Shown here piece after piece: positions 55,169 through 64,000 of a stretch of DNA of 64,000 bases. Made by a program: the position numbers and the translations under genes. The stretch lies in the NCBI GenBank assembly GCA_963854835.1, contig OY978528.1:41028960-41092959 (forward strand), given 5' to 3'. Position 1 is the first letter of the stretch, and every line of letters begins with the position of its first letter. The notes under the pieces were generated by a model. It ran no database searches. It saw only the letters and a program-made list of their open reading frames with translations, and had not been told where the DNA came from. This DNA comes from Megamerina dolium (lineage: Eukaryota > Arthropoda > Insecta > Diptera > Megamerinidae).

Positions 55169-56473
55169 CAGTGGCTCACAGCTTATTTCGTACAGTGTAT
55201 ATATTTTTATGTACATGGCTGTAACATCGAAACTAAAAAACTTATCAATAAGTTTTGAATGTAGATGTCTATGTATGTGTTTAGTAAACCTAATAAGAAA
55301 ACGGGGAACCCCAAAAATTGTTCTTTTTGTCATGCAAGAGAGAAAAACTATTGATCAGCTGATTTTCAGCTCACATCTTATTTCGTACACAAACTTCAAT
55401 GTAAGTAAGTTTCATTCTGCCGCGCAGTTACAAAGTTTTTTTGAATTGTATGAGTTTTTGGACCTTTTTAACTATTATAACAATTTTTATTATTATTATT
55501 TTAAATATTTAAAGTGCTGTAAATTAAACATTTAGCGTTATGGGTCGTCGTACAACGATGGAACAGCGTAAACTGGTAATTAACCATTTTAGGAAAGGTC
55601 AGAGTGTGTGAAAAATTGCTGAAATGACAAATTTAAGTGCCTCAACTGTCCAATACATCATTCAACGCTTCGTTCGCGAAAATCGGTTGGAGAACAAGGG
55701 CAGAGAAGCACATAATAAGATAAGGAGAACCTTAAGCCCACAGTGAAGCATGGTGGCGGTAGCGTGATGGTTTGGGCCTGTATGTCAGCAGCCGGAGTAG
55801 GTGAATTGGTTTTTATTGAGGAAACAATGGACAAAATGAAGTACCTCGAGATTCTGAAAAACAATTTACTTCAAAGTGCAGACAAACTGGGTTTGCGGGA
55901 AGAATTTCGGTACTACCAAGATAATGACCCAAAACATAAATCTGGGATTGTGCAATCTTGGCTTATTTGGAACTGCCCACACTTGATGTCTCCACCACCA
56001 CAGTCACCTGACATGAATGTGATTGAAAATCTTTGGTCTATTTTGGACAATAAAATAAGAACACACAAGATTTCTAATAAGCAAGACCTAAAGAAGGTAC
56101 TGATGGAAGAATGGAAAAAAATCACACCAGACATCACTCAAAAATTGGTGGATTCAATGCCAAATAGACTCCAGGCTGTCATTAACGCTAAGGGATGTCA
56201 ACTAAATATTAAAATCAACTTACTTTGTTTTTAGTTTGAACTTAAAGAGACTGTACGAAATAAGCTGTGACATGAATTTTCCTATTTTTTTCTTATTTTA
56301 TTTTTTTATAGTGTCAAACACTAAAATTTTGAAAAAGTAAATTTTGAAAAATAAAAAACAAACCTTCCTTTCTAAAATGGCATTTATATTTTGTTCAAAT
56401 TTTTGCTATATTAGGAATTACGACTGCAGAAATTTTTAAACTGTCACTGTACGAAATAAGCTGGGAGCCACTG
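55169..56473 (+). mobile_element. Tc1-like transposon with IR/DR ends
   Basis: The inverted ends begin CAGTGGCTC(A/C)CAGCTTATTT and are flanked by TA (55167-55168, 56474-56475). The inner motif CTTATTTCGTACA is repeated inside each end: left at about 55377-55389, right (inverted) at about 56250-56264. This gives the doubled repeat structure of IR/DR-type Tc1 elements. Length is 1305 bp. The transposase gene is broken. Confidence 0.92.
55541..56234 (+). pseudogene. Tc1-like transposase, deleted in the middle
   Basis: Starts at the ATG near 55541 (MGRRTTMEQRKLVINHFRKG) with the paired-like DNA-binding region, carries a TGA at about 55609-55611, and continues with IAEMTNLSASTVQYIIQRF. Near 55730 it jumps to VKHGGGSVMVWACMSAAGVG in another frame, so the second DNA-binding domain and the first catalytic Asp are missing. 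The remaining part (55743-56234, 163 codons) has YYQDNDPKHKS (second Asp) and PPPQSPDMNVIENLWSILD (Glu of the DDE triad in IENLW) and ends near NRLQAVINAKG. Dead gene. Confidence 0.88.
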
Positions 56474-56475
56474 TA

Positions 56476-58439
56476 TATGAGAGACGGGATGGTGCCCATA
56501 AGGAAAAGTATGCAACCTTCTTGGAAATGGTCTAGCAAACATTTTAATGTTATACATAGAAGATAAATCGATCGATTTATTATCGAATATAATTACTATT
56601 CGAAGACTATATGTCTATCTACAGAAGGTTTATATCTATATGTATATGTATATGGCTAAAAATGTTGTGTACTTTATACTTAAACTTTTTGTTTGGATGT
56701 CAATAATAAAATATTACAAGCAATTTTATGCAAAACTTAATTATTAAAGCGATGGATTTATTGGCCAAACGTAAAATCCATCTCAAGTCACATATGTTCT
56801 CCGCATACTGTCGGATTGGAGGTGAGGCCTTTTCCTTCGCCGCCATACTCCAGACCATTCCAACGCGAAAATTCTCGGTTCAAAGCTATATATTGCGCTT
56901 AGGATCCGTCACATTGAAACCGAATGAAACAGAAATGTTTTGCAAAATAATCAAATATTTTCCGCTATAAATTTGATTGTGAAAATGCTAAATTTAACCA
57001 AACAGTGTCAAAACTTATTAGGGTTTTTGGAGTAATGTAGTGCATGTATGGTATCATGCGTAAGAAACTCTCACAGAATATTATACAATATAAATTTGCT
57101 TACTGAAAATATATGTGACTGAATGACATCGTCTGCTAGGGTAATTTTTCCATCTGGGTATAATAAATCCTAGTTAATACATGCAAATACTAACATTCGC
57201 ACCTGGTGGAACTTTATAATAATGTTATTTACATAGATATTTTTCTACATATAAATGAGATAAGTAAAGGACCATAGCATATAATTTCATTAACCCCTCC
57301 AACTAAATGTAGATATGATGAAGTCACTATTTATAATTGTGCCTCTTAAATCGTAGTATGAGTACATATTATGCATGAGGCAGAAGAGCATATAAACGCA
57401 ATCAACTAATATCAACTAATATCAACTGTTTTGGGGAGGGACGAGGATGATAGATAATCAACAATAAAAACGAGAAGCTATACCGTGTGTGTGTGTGTAT
57501 GTGCGAGTGCCAATATTCATTAACCAAGTGTCCTTCAGATATTTATATTGATGATGGCAAAATGAATCATGGAGTAGGTACGTGTAGATGTACATTGACA
57601 AACATGTTGAACAACTGGTGATGTTGATATTGCTCTGATTTTAAGAAGTTAGTTGCATGTTGATGCATGATGTCTACGCAACAATAGTAACCACAATAAC
57701 AAAACAACTGAACTTGTAGTAGAAAAGGGTTCCAACTCATAAAATAGAGCTGCACTAAAAACTCTGTCATTCAATAACAGCTAGTACTAAGCTGGTAACT
57801 GAGTATTTACCAGCTATATAATACATAGCTTACTTCAGGCTGTGATTGCGTGAGCAAAAACTTGAAAATAATAATTAAAAATTATCATATTTTATGCATC
57901 CGGCTGCATACGGTTTCATCTTAAATAGTCTGAATGAATTTTGCTTTGCTTTTATTAATTGCTGAACATATGAATATTAAATATGCTTTAATTATTTGAC
58001 TGGTTGTCACTTTAGTCGTTTTGTTGTGGCAATTGGTAAAAGCATAATTTAGATTTAATTGAACAGAAGAAAGAGTAGTTAATTTAAAACCAATTTAAGA
58101 ATTCTACATATTCATATTTCTATTTATAATATATTGCAAGTAACTACAGTCGGATTTCTTTTTAAGAGTATTAGTTTCCGATTATGCATAAAGTAGCACC
58201 GTTCCACCAGTATTCAATGAGGAAGATCCATTTTTGTCGATTGGCTAGCAGGTGACAGCATTAGCAATATTCATCATAACTCGTCATAAGGTCAAAGTAT
58301 TATTGAAATATATGACATATGCTTGAAAAGAGAAAGCAAAACGCCACAATACTGAACTAAAAATCATTTAATTCTTCAAAAATAAAAATTATACTACATA
58401 TTTTCAAAAGAATCTAAAACTAGCCGTGTTTTTGTAATT
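56476..58439. other. No supported gene
   Basis: Mostly AT-rich with a short GT microsatellite at about 57486-57499. The frame 56728-56970 (80 codons; contains RIGGEAFSFAAILQTIPTRK) is less AT-rich than its surroundings but matches nothing I recognise. Confidence 0.45.
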
Positions 58440-58890
58440 GTGGCACTTAATTGTGTTGTTTCCATTCAATATTTTGGGTATTTTCTTCGAACGAATCATA
58501 CACTCATTATTTTGTTGAGGGTCGTCTTGGTGCTTTCTTTACTGAAATTTCACGTTTCTTCTGTTCAGTGCTGCCTTCCTTCTTCTCTATCGCAGTTGTG
58601 TGGTTTTTTGTGGTTCTTGCAAAAAGACAACATTTTCTATGTTTGCAAATCACGATTCGACTTTTTCCGAACAAAAATATAGCACCAACGAGGACAAGCT
58701 GCAAGCGCGAGTAATACAAGATGTTGATGACTCACATGCAACTGAATTAATTAGTACGATGTCAACGACAATTCGCTGGTTTTCATCGCACTCCCTTTTA
58801 ATGGCGGAAGCGTTTACATTTGCTTCATCGAAGCTAAAAATAACAAACTGTAAGCCGTTGAAAACACACAAAAAAGCGAAATTTCAGTGA
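58440..58890. other. Less AT-rich stretch open in several frames on both strands, unidentified
   Basis: Five overlapping open frames of 65-96 codons occur here: plus 58440-58682, 58451-58714 and 58600-58890; minus 58507-58719 and 58650-58871. The stretch has fewer stops than the rest of the window. The longest, 58600-58890, begins MVFCGSCKKTTFSMF and shows no domain. It could be an untranslated exon, a decayed element or chance. No function is proposed. Confidence 0.25.
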
Positions 58891-59099
58891 CTCAGATGCC
58901 GTTGAAACAAGTGGGGTAATGAACGATATGTCCAAGAGTTTACCTGCGTTGTTACGCATCTATGCGTTGTGAACTTAATTGTACTAGCCTTTCATCAGTT
59001 GAAGAATCTACAATTCCTGAGAAGTTCTGGACCTACGTTAATGGTATTCTGTTACCTTAGTATACAAGAGTGATATCTTGTAGAAATGGCTCTCAGGCT
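58891..59099. other. No gene seen
   Basis: Spacer before the R1-like LINE remnant. Confidence 0.4.
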
Positions 59100-59504
59100 A
59101 ATGTCATAAATCGCCTTCCGTTCCGTGCAAACCTCGAAGAACGCTCTTATTTCGTCGCCATTGAGTTGGTGGTGTAGGCCCAGATGTCACATTCCTGGAT
59201 TGCGCTGATCTGGCTCTGTACACACAGCAACCCCATAAGGGTCTGTGTTAACCCTCGCATGGACCTCACTGCTTGCAAAAGGACCCATGGGATCAAAAAG
59301 CGACTACACACCCAAACATAGATAACGGCTTCGAGTTGGGACTTAATACAGCATGCACAAGAATGATAAAAACAACAAATAGTTCGAGAATACTACAGCA
59401 GCAGGCGGCACCGATGCTTTTCGGAAGACCTCGATTATTTAGAGATCACCGGGTGATACACAACCGATAAGCCGCAAGCGCACTTTGAGCAGTACATCAC
59501 GCCT

Positions 59505-60480
59505 ATGGCACAAAACAGCTCATCTGATAGGATTAATGTGACCGTAGACACACCTACGTCAAGACATCCTGGAAGTTTGGACGAAGTAACGTGCCAAAAA
59601 CCAGAAAACCCGGCCGGTGAGTGCACCGGTATAATTTCGACAGCAGAGGCGAAAAATGCCACAAAAGTGAGAAAATACAGGCGAATAATCCACTCCGAAG
59701 TAGGGTGGTGGCCTTGGGAGAAGCCATCGATTCACTCCTGGAGTACTACAAGGGCCGCAACAATGTGCACCATGAGATCAAAAAGATTGGAGCCATGATT
59801 AAGAGAAGGCACACCGAAGCCAGTATGGTGATGGAAGTATCCGAGAAGGAACCGGCGACACCAATGAGGAAGTCACCTATAAGGCGCAATTCGATCGCGG
59901 CAAAAGGAGAAATGTACAGCAGCGAAAAGATTAAAGAAGCCAAGGGCAAGACCCGATATCGAAGGCTGAGCACACTACATATGCACCTCAGACTCTCTTA
60001 GGTCTCTTGGGGAAGATGTCAAGGCGATTCGGCGAACGGTTAAACAGGAGCTGATCATAGAACTGAAGGGAGTGCCAGAAGAAAAGACGTCGGTATACCA
60101 ATCAGCGACTGAGCGTGTTCTCAAAACTGCAGCGAAAGCGACGGTCAAAACACACACTGTGACACTACAGTCTAGGGACCTAGACGAAGTAACCACACCA
60201 GAAGAAATCTGCGATGCGCTCCATGCACAGTTCAAGGTTAGGTGTCCGGATGTATCGGCAGTGAAGAGTCTACGAACAGCCTTCAACGGTAATCAGACGG
60301 CATTTATTGACCTCCCCGCAGCCGAGGTAAAAAAGGTTTTAGAGGCCTCTGCAGAAACTGTGGTCAGGAGGACCATAAGGCAGCAACATGCACGAACCCA
60401 GAGAAGTGCGCTTTGTGCAAAGGTGAGCACTCATGGTAAACAAGTCTACTACCTGGGGAAGCACGTGCACAAATAAACGG
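59505..60480 (+). pseudogene. R1-like LINE ORF1 (Gag-like), frameshifted
   Basis: Frames 59621-60001 (ALGEAIDSLLEYYKGRNNVH, then EIKKIGAMIKRRH) and 60072-60476 (VKTHTVTLQSRDLDEVTTPE, SAVKSLRTAFNGNQTAFIDLP) make up the central part of a Gag-like ORF1. Two zinc knuckles are readable at about 60361-60440 in a third frame (CRNCGQEDHKAATC, CALCKGEH), so at least two frameshifts have occurred. The protein would coat LINE RNA. No intact frame remains. Confidence 0.75.
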
Positions 60481-60849
60481 AGCACAATACTGCTGGAAAG
60501 CATGGCATTGCTTAATCTCGAACTGCTTAATGTGCCTGACCAACACATTCGAAATGAAAAGGGGTAATTCCATCGTGGACTTGACGTTCTCAGATAGCGC
60601 TATAGCACGCAATGCCAAGTGGACCACAATGCTATCATCATTGAAATACTAACGGATATAGAGCGTAACTCACATCGTGCACGGAAAGTACAGCAAAAGG
60701 GTTGGATGAAACAAGCATTCGACGCTAAAGTTTTTAACATGGTCTGGAAAAATGGCACCGCAGAAGAAGCTCCCGAGAGGATGAAATCTCAAATCTTGTC
60801 TCACACATGTGCGACGATAAAGACAAACGGAATGCGGCATGTGCGATAG
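60440..60849 (+). pseudogene. R1-like LINE endonuclease C-terminus and linker, fragment
   Basis: Readable pieces are STWGSTCTNK and LLNVPDQHIRNEKGNSIVDL followed by TFSDS (about 60450-60605), matching the GS...LLN...G...IDLTF pattern of R1-clade endonucleases. HNAIIIEILTDIE (about 60622) corresponds to the SDH end, here with the Ser-Asp replaced. Frame 60619-60849 then covers the linker (FDAKVFNMVWKNGTAEEAPE). The N-terminal half of the enzyme is gone: the junction with the zinc knuckles is at about 60440. Confidence 0.7.
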
Positions 60850-61177
60850 CGGCGCACATCATGAATTCACTGCGATACGCAAAGTACGTGCGTAGAACTG
60901 TTAAACGAGCTGAAGGATTTTTCCGACATACTACTACCCCCGGACTCGGACAGATTGACTATAACTGACTGTTGAGTAGTAACATACTTACAACGGCCTC
61001 CCGACTCCCTACTTAATGGTGAAGTTCGGGAAGGACTAGCCGTCGCATATGGGTGGGTTTAGTTTGGGTTGAAGTCTCACATTACGGCTTCGGCCATAGG
61101 CTTTTGATGCTTCCCCTCCACTGCAAAAAAAAACACCGAACACAGACATTATTGTGTAGAGATAATCCCTAACCTAA

Positions 61178-61182
61178 TCAAC
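61178..61182. repeat. Target-site duplication of solo LTR, left
   Basis: TCAAC, repeated at 61602-61606. The RTE sequence is continuous across the insertion. Confidence 0.8.
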
Positions 61183-61601
61183 TAATTAATTTAATGCTCT
61201 GTTTTGGTTATATGTACGTTTATGCACGTATTTTTATTTTAACATATACACGGTAAAATTTATAACTCATGCATTAATTTGTAATAGTTAAAATTATTAC
61301 AATACGTAGATTCGCGAAGCAAATATAAAATAGGAAAAAATCGTTGGAATTACGATGAAAGGTGCGGAAAAAACACGATCTCGTTCGCATATACTCAAAG
61401 ACCGAATTGAACCAAAACACATCGGTCGATCGTAGCACGAGCCGCGAAAAGCCAAAAACATAAAGGGGAATTTATGTGGAGAGTTGGGTTGCCATATGGT
61501 AAGCATGAAATTCAGGTAAGTATTAAGGTAAGGTAAGTATTATCCAATTCAAATAGAGGTATTTTCTATAGTTCAGGGACCGACCTATAGGGATTTAGAC
61601 A
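61183..61601 (-). repeat. Solo BEL/Pao LTR
   Basis: The reverse complement starts TGTCTAAATCCCTATAGG and shares AGAGTTGGGTTGCCATATGG and neighbouring blocks (in reverse orientation) with the LTRs of the element at 3766-11481. It is more diverged, 419 bp, with a 5-bp duplication TCAAC. A lone LTR arises when the two LTRs of an element recombine. Confidence 0.85.
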
Positions 61602-61606
61602 TCAAC
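61602..61606. repeat. Target-site duplication of solo LTR, right
   Basis: TCAAC, partner of 61178-61182. Confidence 0.8.
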
Positions 61607-62600
61607 TAATAGATGATGTGTGTCGATCAGTTTTATTTTTGTGTTCTTTAGGGTTCGGCGTAGTGCGAAAATCTGGTCAATGGTGGTTCTATAAGGACTA
61701 AAGCCCTACTTATGAGGACCAATAAGCTTGCTGATCATAGGCTTCAATATTTCTTTCAGTTGGGGCAAATTGTGAAGTCTCTGCATATTCTGCATATAAG
61801 CTGGTACATGCAGGCGGGCAGCCCATCGCCTTCGGTTTTAAACAGCTCTGCAGGCAGGCCAGTAGCGTCTTTTTTGTTATTGCCGCCTAGTGGAATCCCG
61901 ACACCATTATCCGTAATTGATGTATTCGGACAATTTCCTTCACTGGCGGAATTAGAGAAACTATGTGAAGTGTTCCCTCCATAGACTTAGATTTCTGTAG
62001 CTAGATTCCAATTTTCTCCACGACAAACATTTTTTTTAATCCGCAACTCAGGAGTTTGGTTTTCTATTTCTGTCTCTACTCACCTCTATCTCCTCATACT
62101 CGCGTGTATCTACGTTTCTCTTCTTGAAAATATGTTTCTCCTCATTTTTGTCTCACTCGCTTACACCTGGGGAATATTCCGCATAAACAAATCTGATAGT
62201 CTAGAAGCGAAGGCATCTCCTGTCTCTGGTGACCGCAGCTTACTGACATAAAACTTCCTCTGTGTTGGACTACGTTTGTTTTTTGCGACACCTAAACATG
62301 GACTCACTTTAGCTGGATCAATTTCACGTTCATCACACTGGAAGCATATTTTCCGTCGATCACCACGTCATCAATTTGATTTCTCGTTCGCTGATATGGA
62401 GACCGCTACGTCGGTTTGTTGATATAGAATTGTTAGATTCTGGAACTACTAATTACCATATTTCGTTCTGTAGCGAAGTCGATTAACTTCATTTCGTTAT
62501 CGAAGAACACACAAGCCCTGCCCAGCCCTGCAGCCGAGCCAGGTTTACATTTTTCATTGTGGGAGAGTTTTTATGTGGCGGATCTCACTCGGCACCCACT

Positions 62601-63240
62601 TCAGCCACCTACCAGCGAGTGGCAAGAAGACGTTGCCTGGTGGTGGAGAAAGTTCATTAAAAATGATGAAAAAGCAAGCAGAACAAGTTACATGATGTCA
62701 TCCTCATTAAAAAATTAAGTTGTCATTACATAGCACGCAGAACAAACTACATGACGACCAGTGAGTTGACTTATATTATTATTATTTATAAAAGCCATTT
62801 TTAAAAATTCATCTGCTGTGACAACCGTAATATCAGAAATTTCCACAACGAATATCTTCCCATATCGGTGTCAAAACTCCATTTTGGAGCATATATAAAA
62901 AATGGCAACTCATATGTTTAGAATTCTATAAGAATTATGTATGTGCAAATACATATATTGTGTGCAAATACATAATTCACAGTACAAACGTTTATTTTCA
63001 ATTGTTGAACAATTGTTCAATTTATGAGCGCAGAACAAAACCAGAATTTTATTTTGTCGGTTGTTGCAGAAATAAACATTGTTGACGTACGATAAGTACA
63101 ATACTTTCCATAAATGAAGGGCAAATACTCTAAATATATTATTTGTCTTTACGATCTATGTTTGGTCGATGAGTATCCTCTAACCCAACCCTTCACGACT
63201 GATAATAACTCGGAAATAGATCGAGTTAGCTACGACTCTG
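62601..63240. other. No gene seen
   Basis: AT-rich spacer with two small diverged direct repeats: GCAGAACAA(G/A)(T/C)TACATGA at about 62677 and 62739, and GTGCAAATACATA at about 62943 and 62961. Confidence 0.5.
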
Positions 63241-64000
63241 GAAGAAAAAACAAACATAAATGACATACAGACCTAAGTCAATGCTGAGCTGAATAACAGA
63301 CTCTTTGCGGACGGAAAGTCCAGCCGCGAAGCAGTCGTGCGAGCAGTGAATGCTAGAACTCGACGGCAGTGAATTCAGTACCACGGGTGGAGCATCCCCA
63401 TCGGATATGCAAAGACTAAAAGAAGTTACCGAATCCCTAAAACTTAAGAGAAAGCGTTTAACGACGTCTCAAAGGAAAAGTCTAAGGAGGCTGATGGAAA
63501 TTGGCAGACTACTATAATTGAAGTTCTAAAGTTGGTACTGTGGAAACCGACTGAACAGGGTAGTGGAGAAACTAGCGGACGTAGGCATATGATGGCACAA
63601 CCACCTCATAAAAATACGAGACTTAATCAGTCTTATAAAGTCATAGATGGACAGATTGAAGTAGGGATCCTACTCGAGAACCACCCAATTATACATTTGA
63701 GTCTGGAGGAGCAGAGGGAAATATACGGAGCCATAACCTCTATCCTGATGGACCCCAATTACGTTTCCATGTGCTCCTTGAAATCCAGATAGATAGTTGT
63801 GATTTGTGCAGATGAGATCTCGAGGGTCTGACAAATGGAGATGGCAGCAAGGGTTAAACTAAAGGAGAAAAGGGTAATTGCAGTGAAGGAGTGAATATAC
63901 CCAAACCCGAAACCGTCACAGCCTTTTTTCTTCGATTCTCCCTCCCAGCCGAATAGATGCTTACAGTATTAGGCTCACAGAATAGGATAATACCAACTGA
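63241..64000 (+). pseudogene. LOA/R1-type LINE ORF1 remnant at right edge
   Basis: At about 63440-63510 the sequence encodes a basic block like KLKRKRLTTSQRKSLRRL, comparable to ORF1 of LINE B (KKREKQKRKRQRIKAMK). The open frame 63532-63792 then gives YKVIDGQIEVGILLENHPII followed by LSLEEQREIYGAITSILMDP, which looks like the N-terminal half of a DUF4780-type domain; the C-terminal half of such a domain is what is seen at 2-370. Stops before and after show a broken gene. The element continues beyond the window. Confidence 0.5.

Larger units (their letters stand above)
59100..61130 (+). mobile_element. R1-like LINE remnant (ORF1, endonuclease pieces, 3' end)
   Basis: Plus-strand fragments appear in order: ORF1 helical and RNA-binding part (59505-60360), zinc knuckles (60361-60440), endonuclease C-terminus (60440-60660), linker (60660-60860), then an apparent 3' end with a GC-richer 3' UTR (60980-61120) and a short A tail at 61125-61133. 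RT is missing. The borders, especially the 5' one, are approximate. Confidence 0.75.
61131..62600 (-). mobile_element. RTE-clade LINE, second copy, heavily decayed
   Basis: Minus-strand sequence is alignable by eye with 42880-44400. CAGACATTATTGTGTAGAG corresponds to CAGACATTGTTGCGTAGAG, GATGATGTGTGTCGATCAG to GGTGGTGTGTGTCGATCTG, and GTCTCTGGTGACCGCAGCTT to GTCTCTGGTGATCGCAGCTT. This copy keeps the RT-fingers region (about 61640-61960) that the other copy has lost. A solo BEL-type LTR is inserted at 61183. No open frame survives. Confidence 0.8.

Noticed and set aside
56728..56970. 80-codon possible host exon
   Set aside because: Slightly less AT-rich than surroundings, but no recognisable family or splice context.

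Overview
This is an AT-rich insect nuclear window, most likely dipteran; a tephritid-type fruit fly is my inference from the transposon mix, not proven. I found no convincing host protein-coding exon. Nearly everything recognisable is transposable-element DNA, at least 18 elements or fragments, several nested in one another, lying in AT-rich sequence that looks intergenic or intronic.

Layout. 1-3385: 3' part of a LOA/R1-type LINE (ORF1 end, endonuclease, RT, RNase H) with an internal deletion and a CTAC-repeat tail. 3386-12650: remnant of an env-bearing errantivirus, cut in two by a 7.7-kb BEL/Pao element (3766-11481) with a 5-bp target duplication. 13084-17412: full-length minus-strand Jockey-clade LINE with a 14-bp target duplication. 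17931-18550 and 21698-22168: Tc1/mariner remnants. 19208-19552: tRNA-derived SINE followed by an (AT)n tract. 24538-28602: LOA/R1-type LINE lacking its endonuclease, with a 15-bp target duplication. 29271-32462: second Jockey copy, truncated at both ends. 33428-39347: the one intact element, a Ty3/gypsy retrotransposon with LTRs that look identical.

40081-40925: LINE fragment with a 5' inversion. 42146-44460: minus-strand RTE-clade LINE. 45464-46022: foldback element made from the start of a mariner-type transposase. 46503-47798: near full-length Tc1/mariner transposon with a broken gene. 51157-52316: mariner with a SINE inserted in it. 55169-56473: Tc1 element with doubled inverted repeats. 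59100-61130: R1-like LINE remnant. 61131-62600: decayed RTE copy carrying a solo BEL LTR. 63241-64000: ORF1 of another LOA/R1-type LINE running off the edge.

The most interesting signal is at the gag-pol junction of the intact gypsy element. The slippery heptamer GTTAAAC sits directly before the gag stop codon. A 6-nt spacer, a perfect 11-bp stem and a possible 5-bp GC second stem follow, which is a textbook layout for a -1 frameshift pseudoknot. Its Gag also begins with a SAP-like motif. Other points of note are a frameshift shared by both Jockey copies, a tRNA-derived SINE nested in a mariner, a solo LTR that records the ancestral BEL LTR start, and the overall mixed-orientation nesting, which resembles a piRNA-cluster-like TE graveyard.
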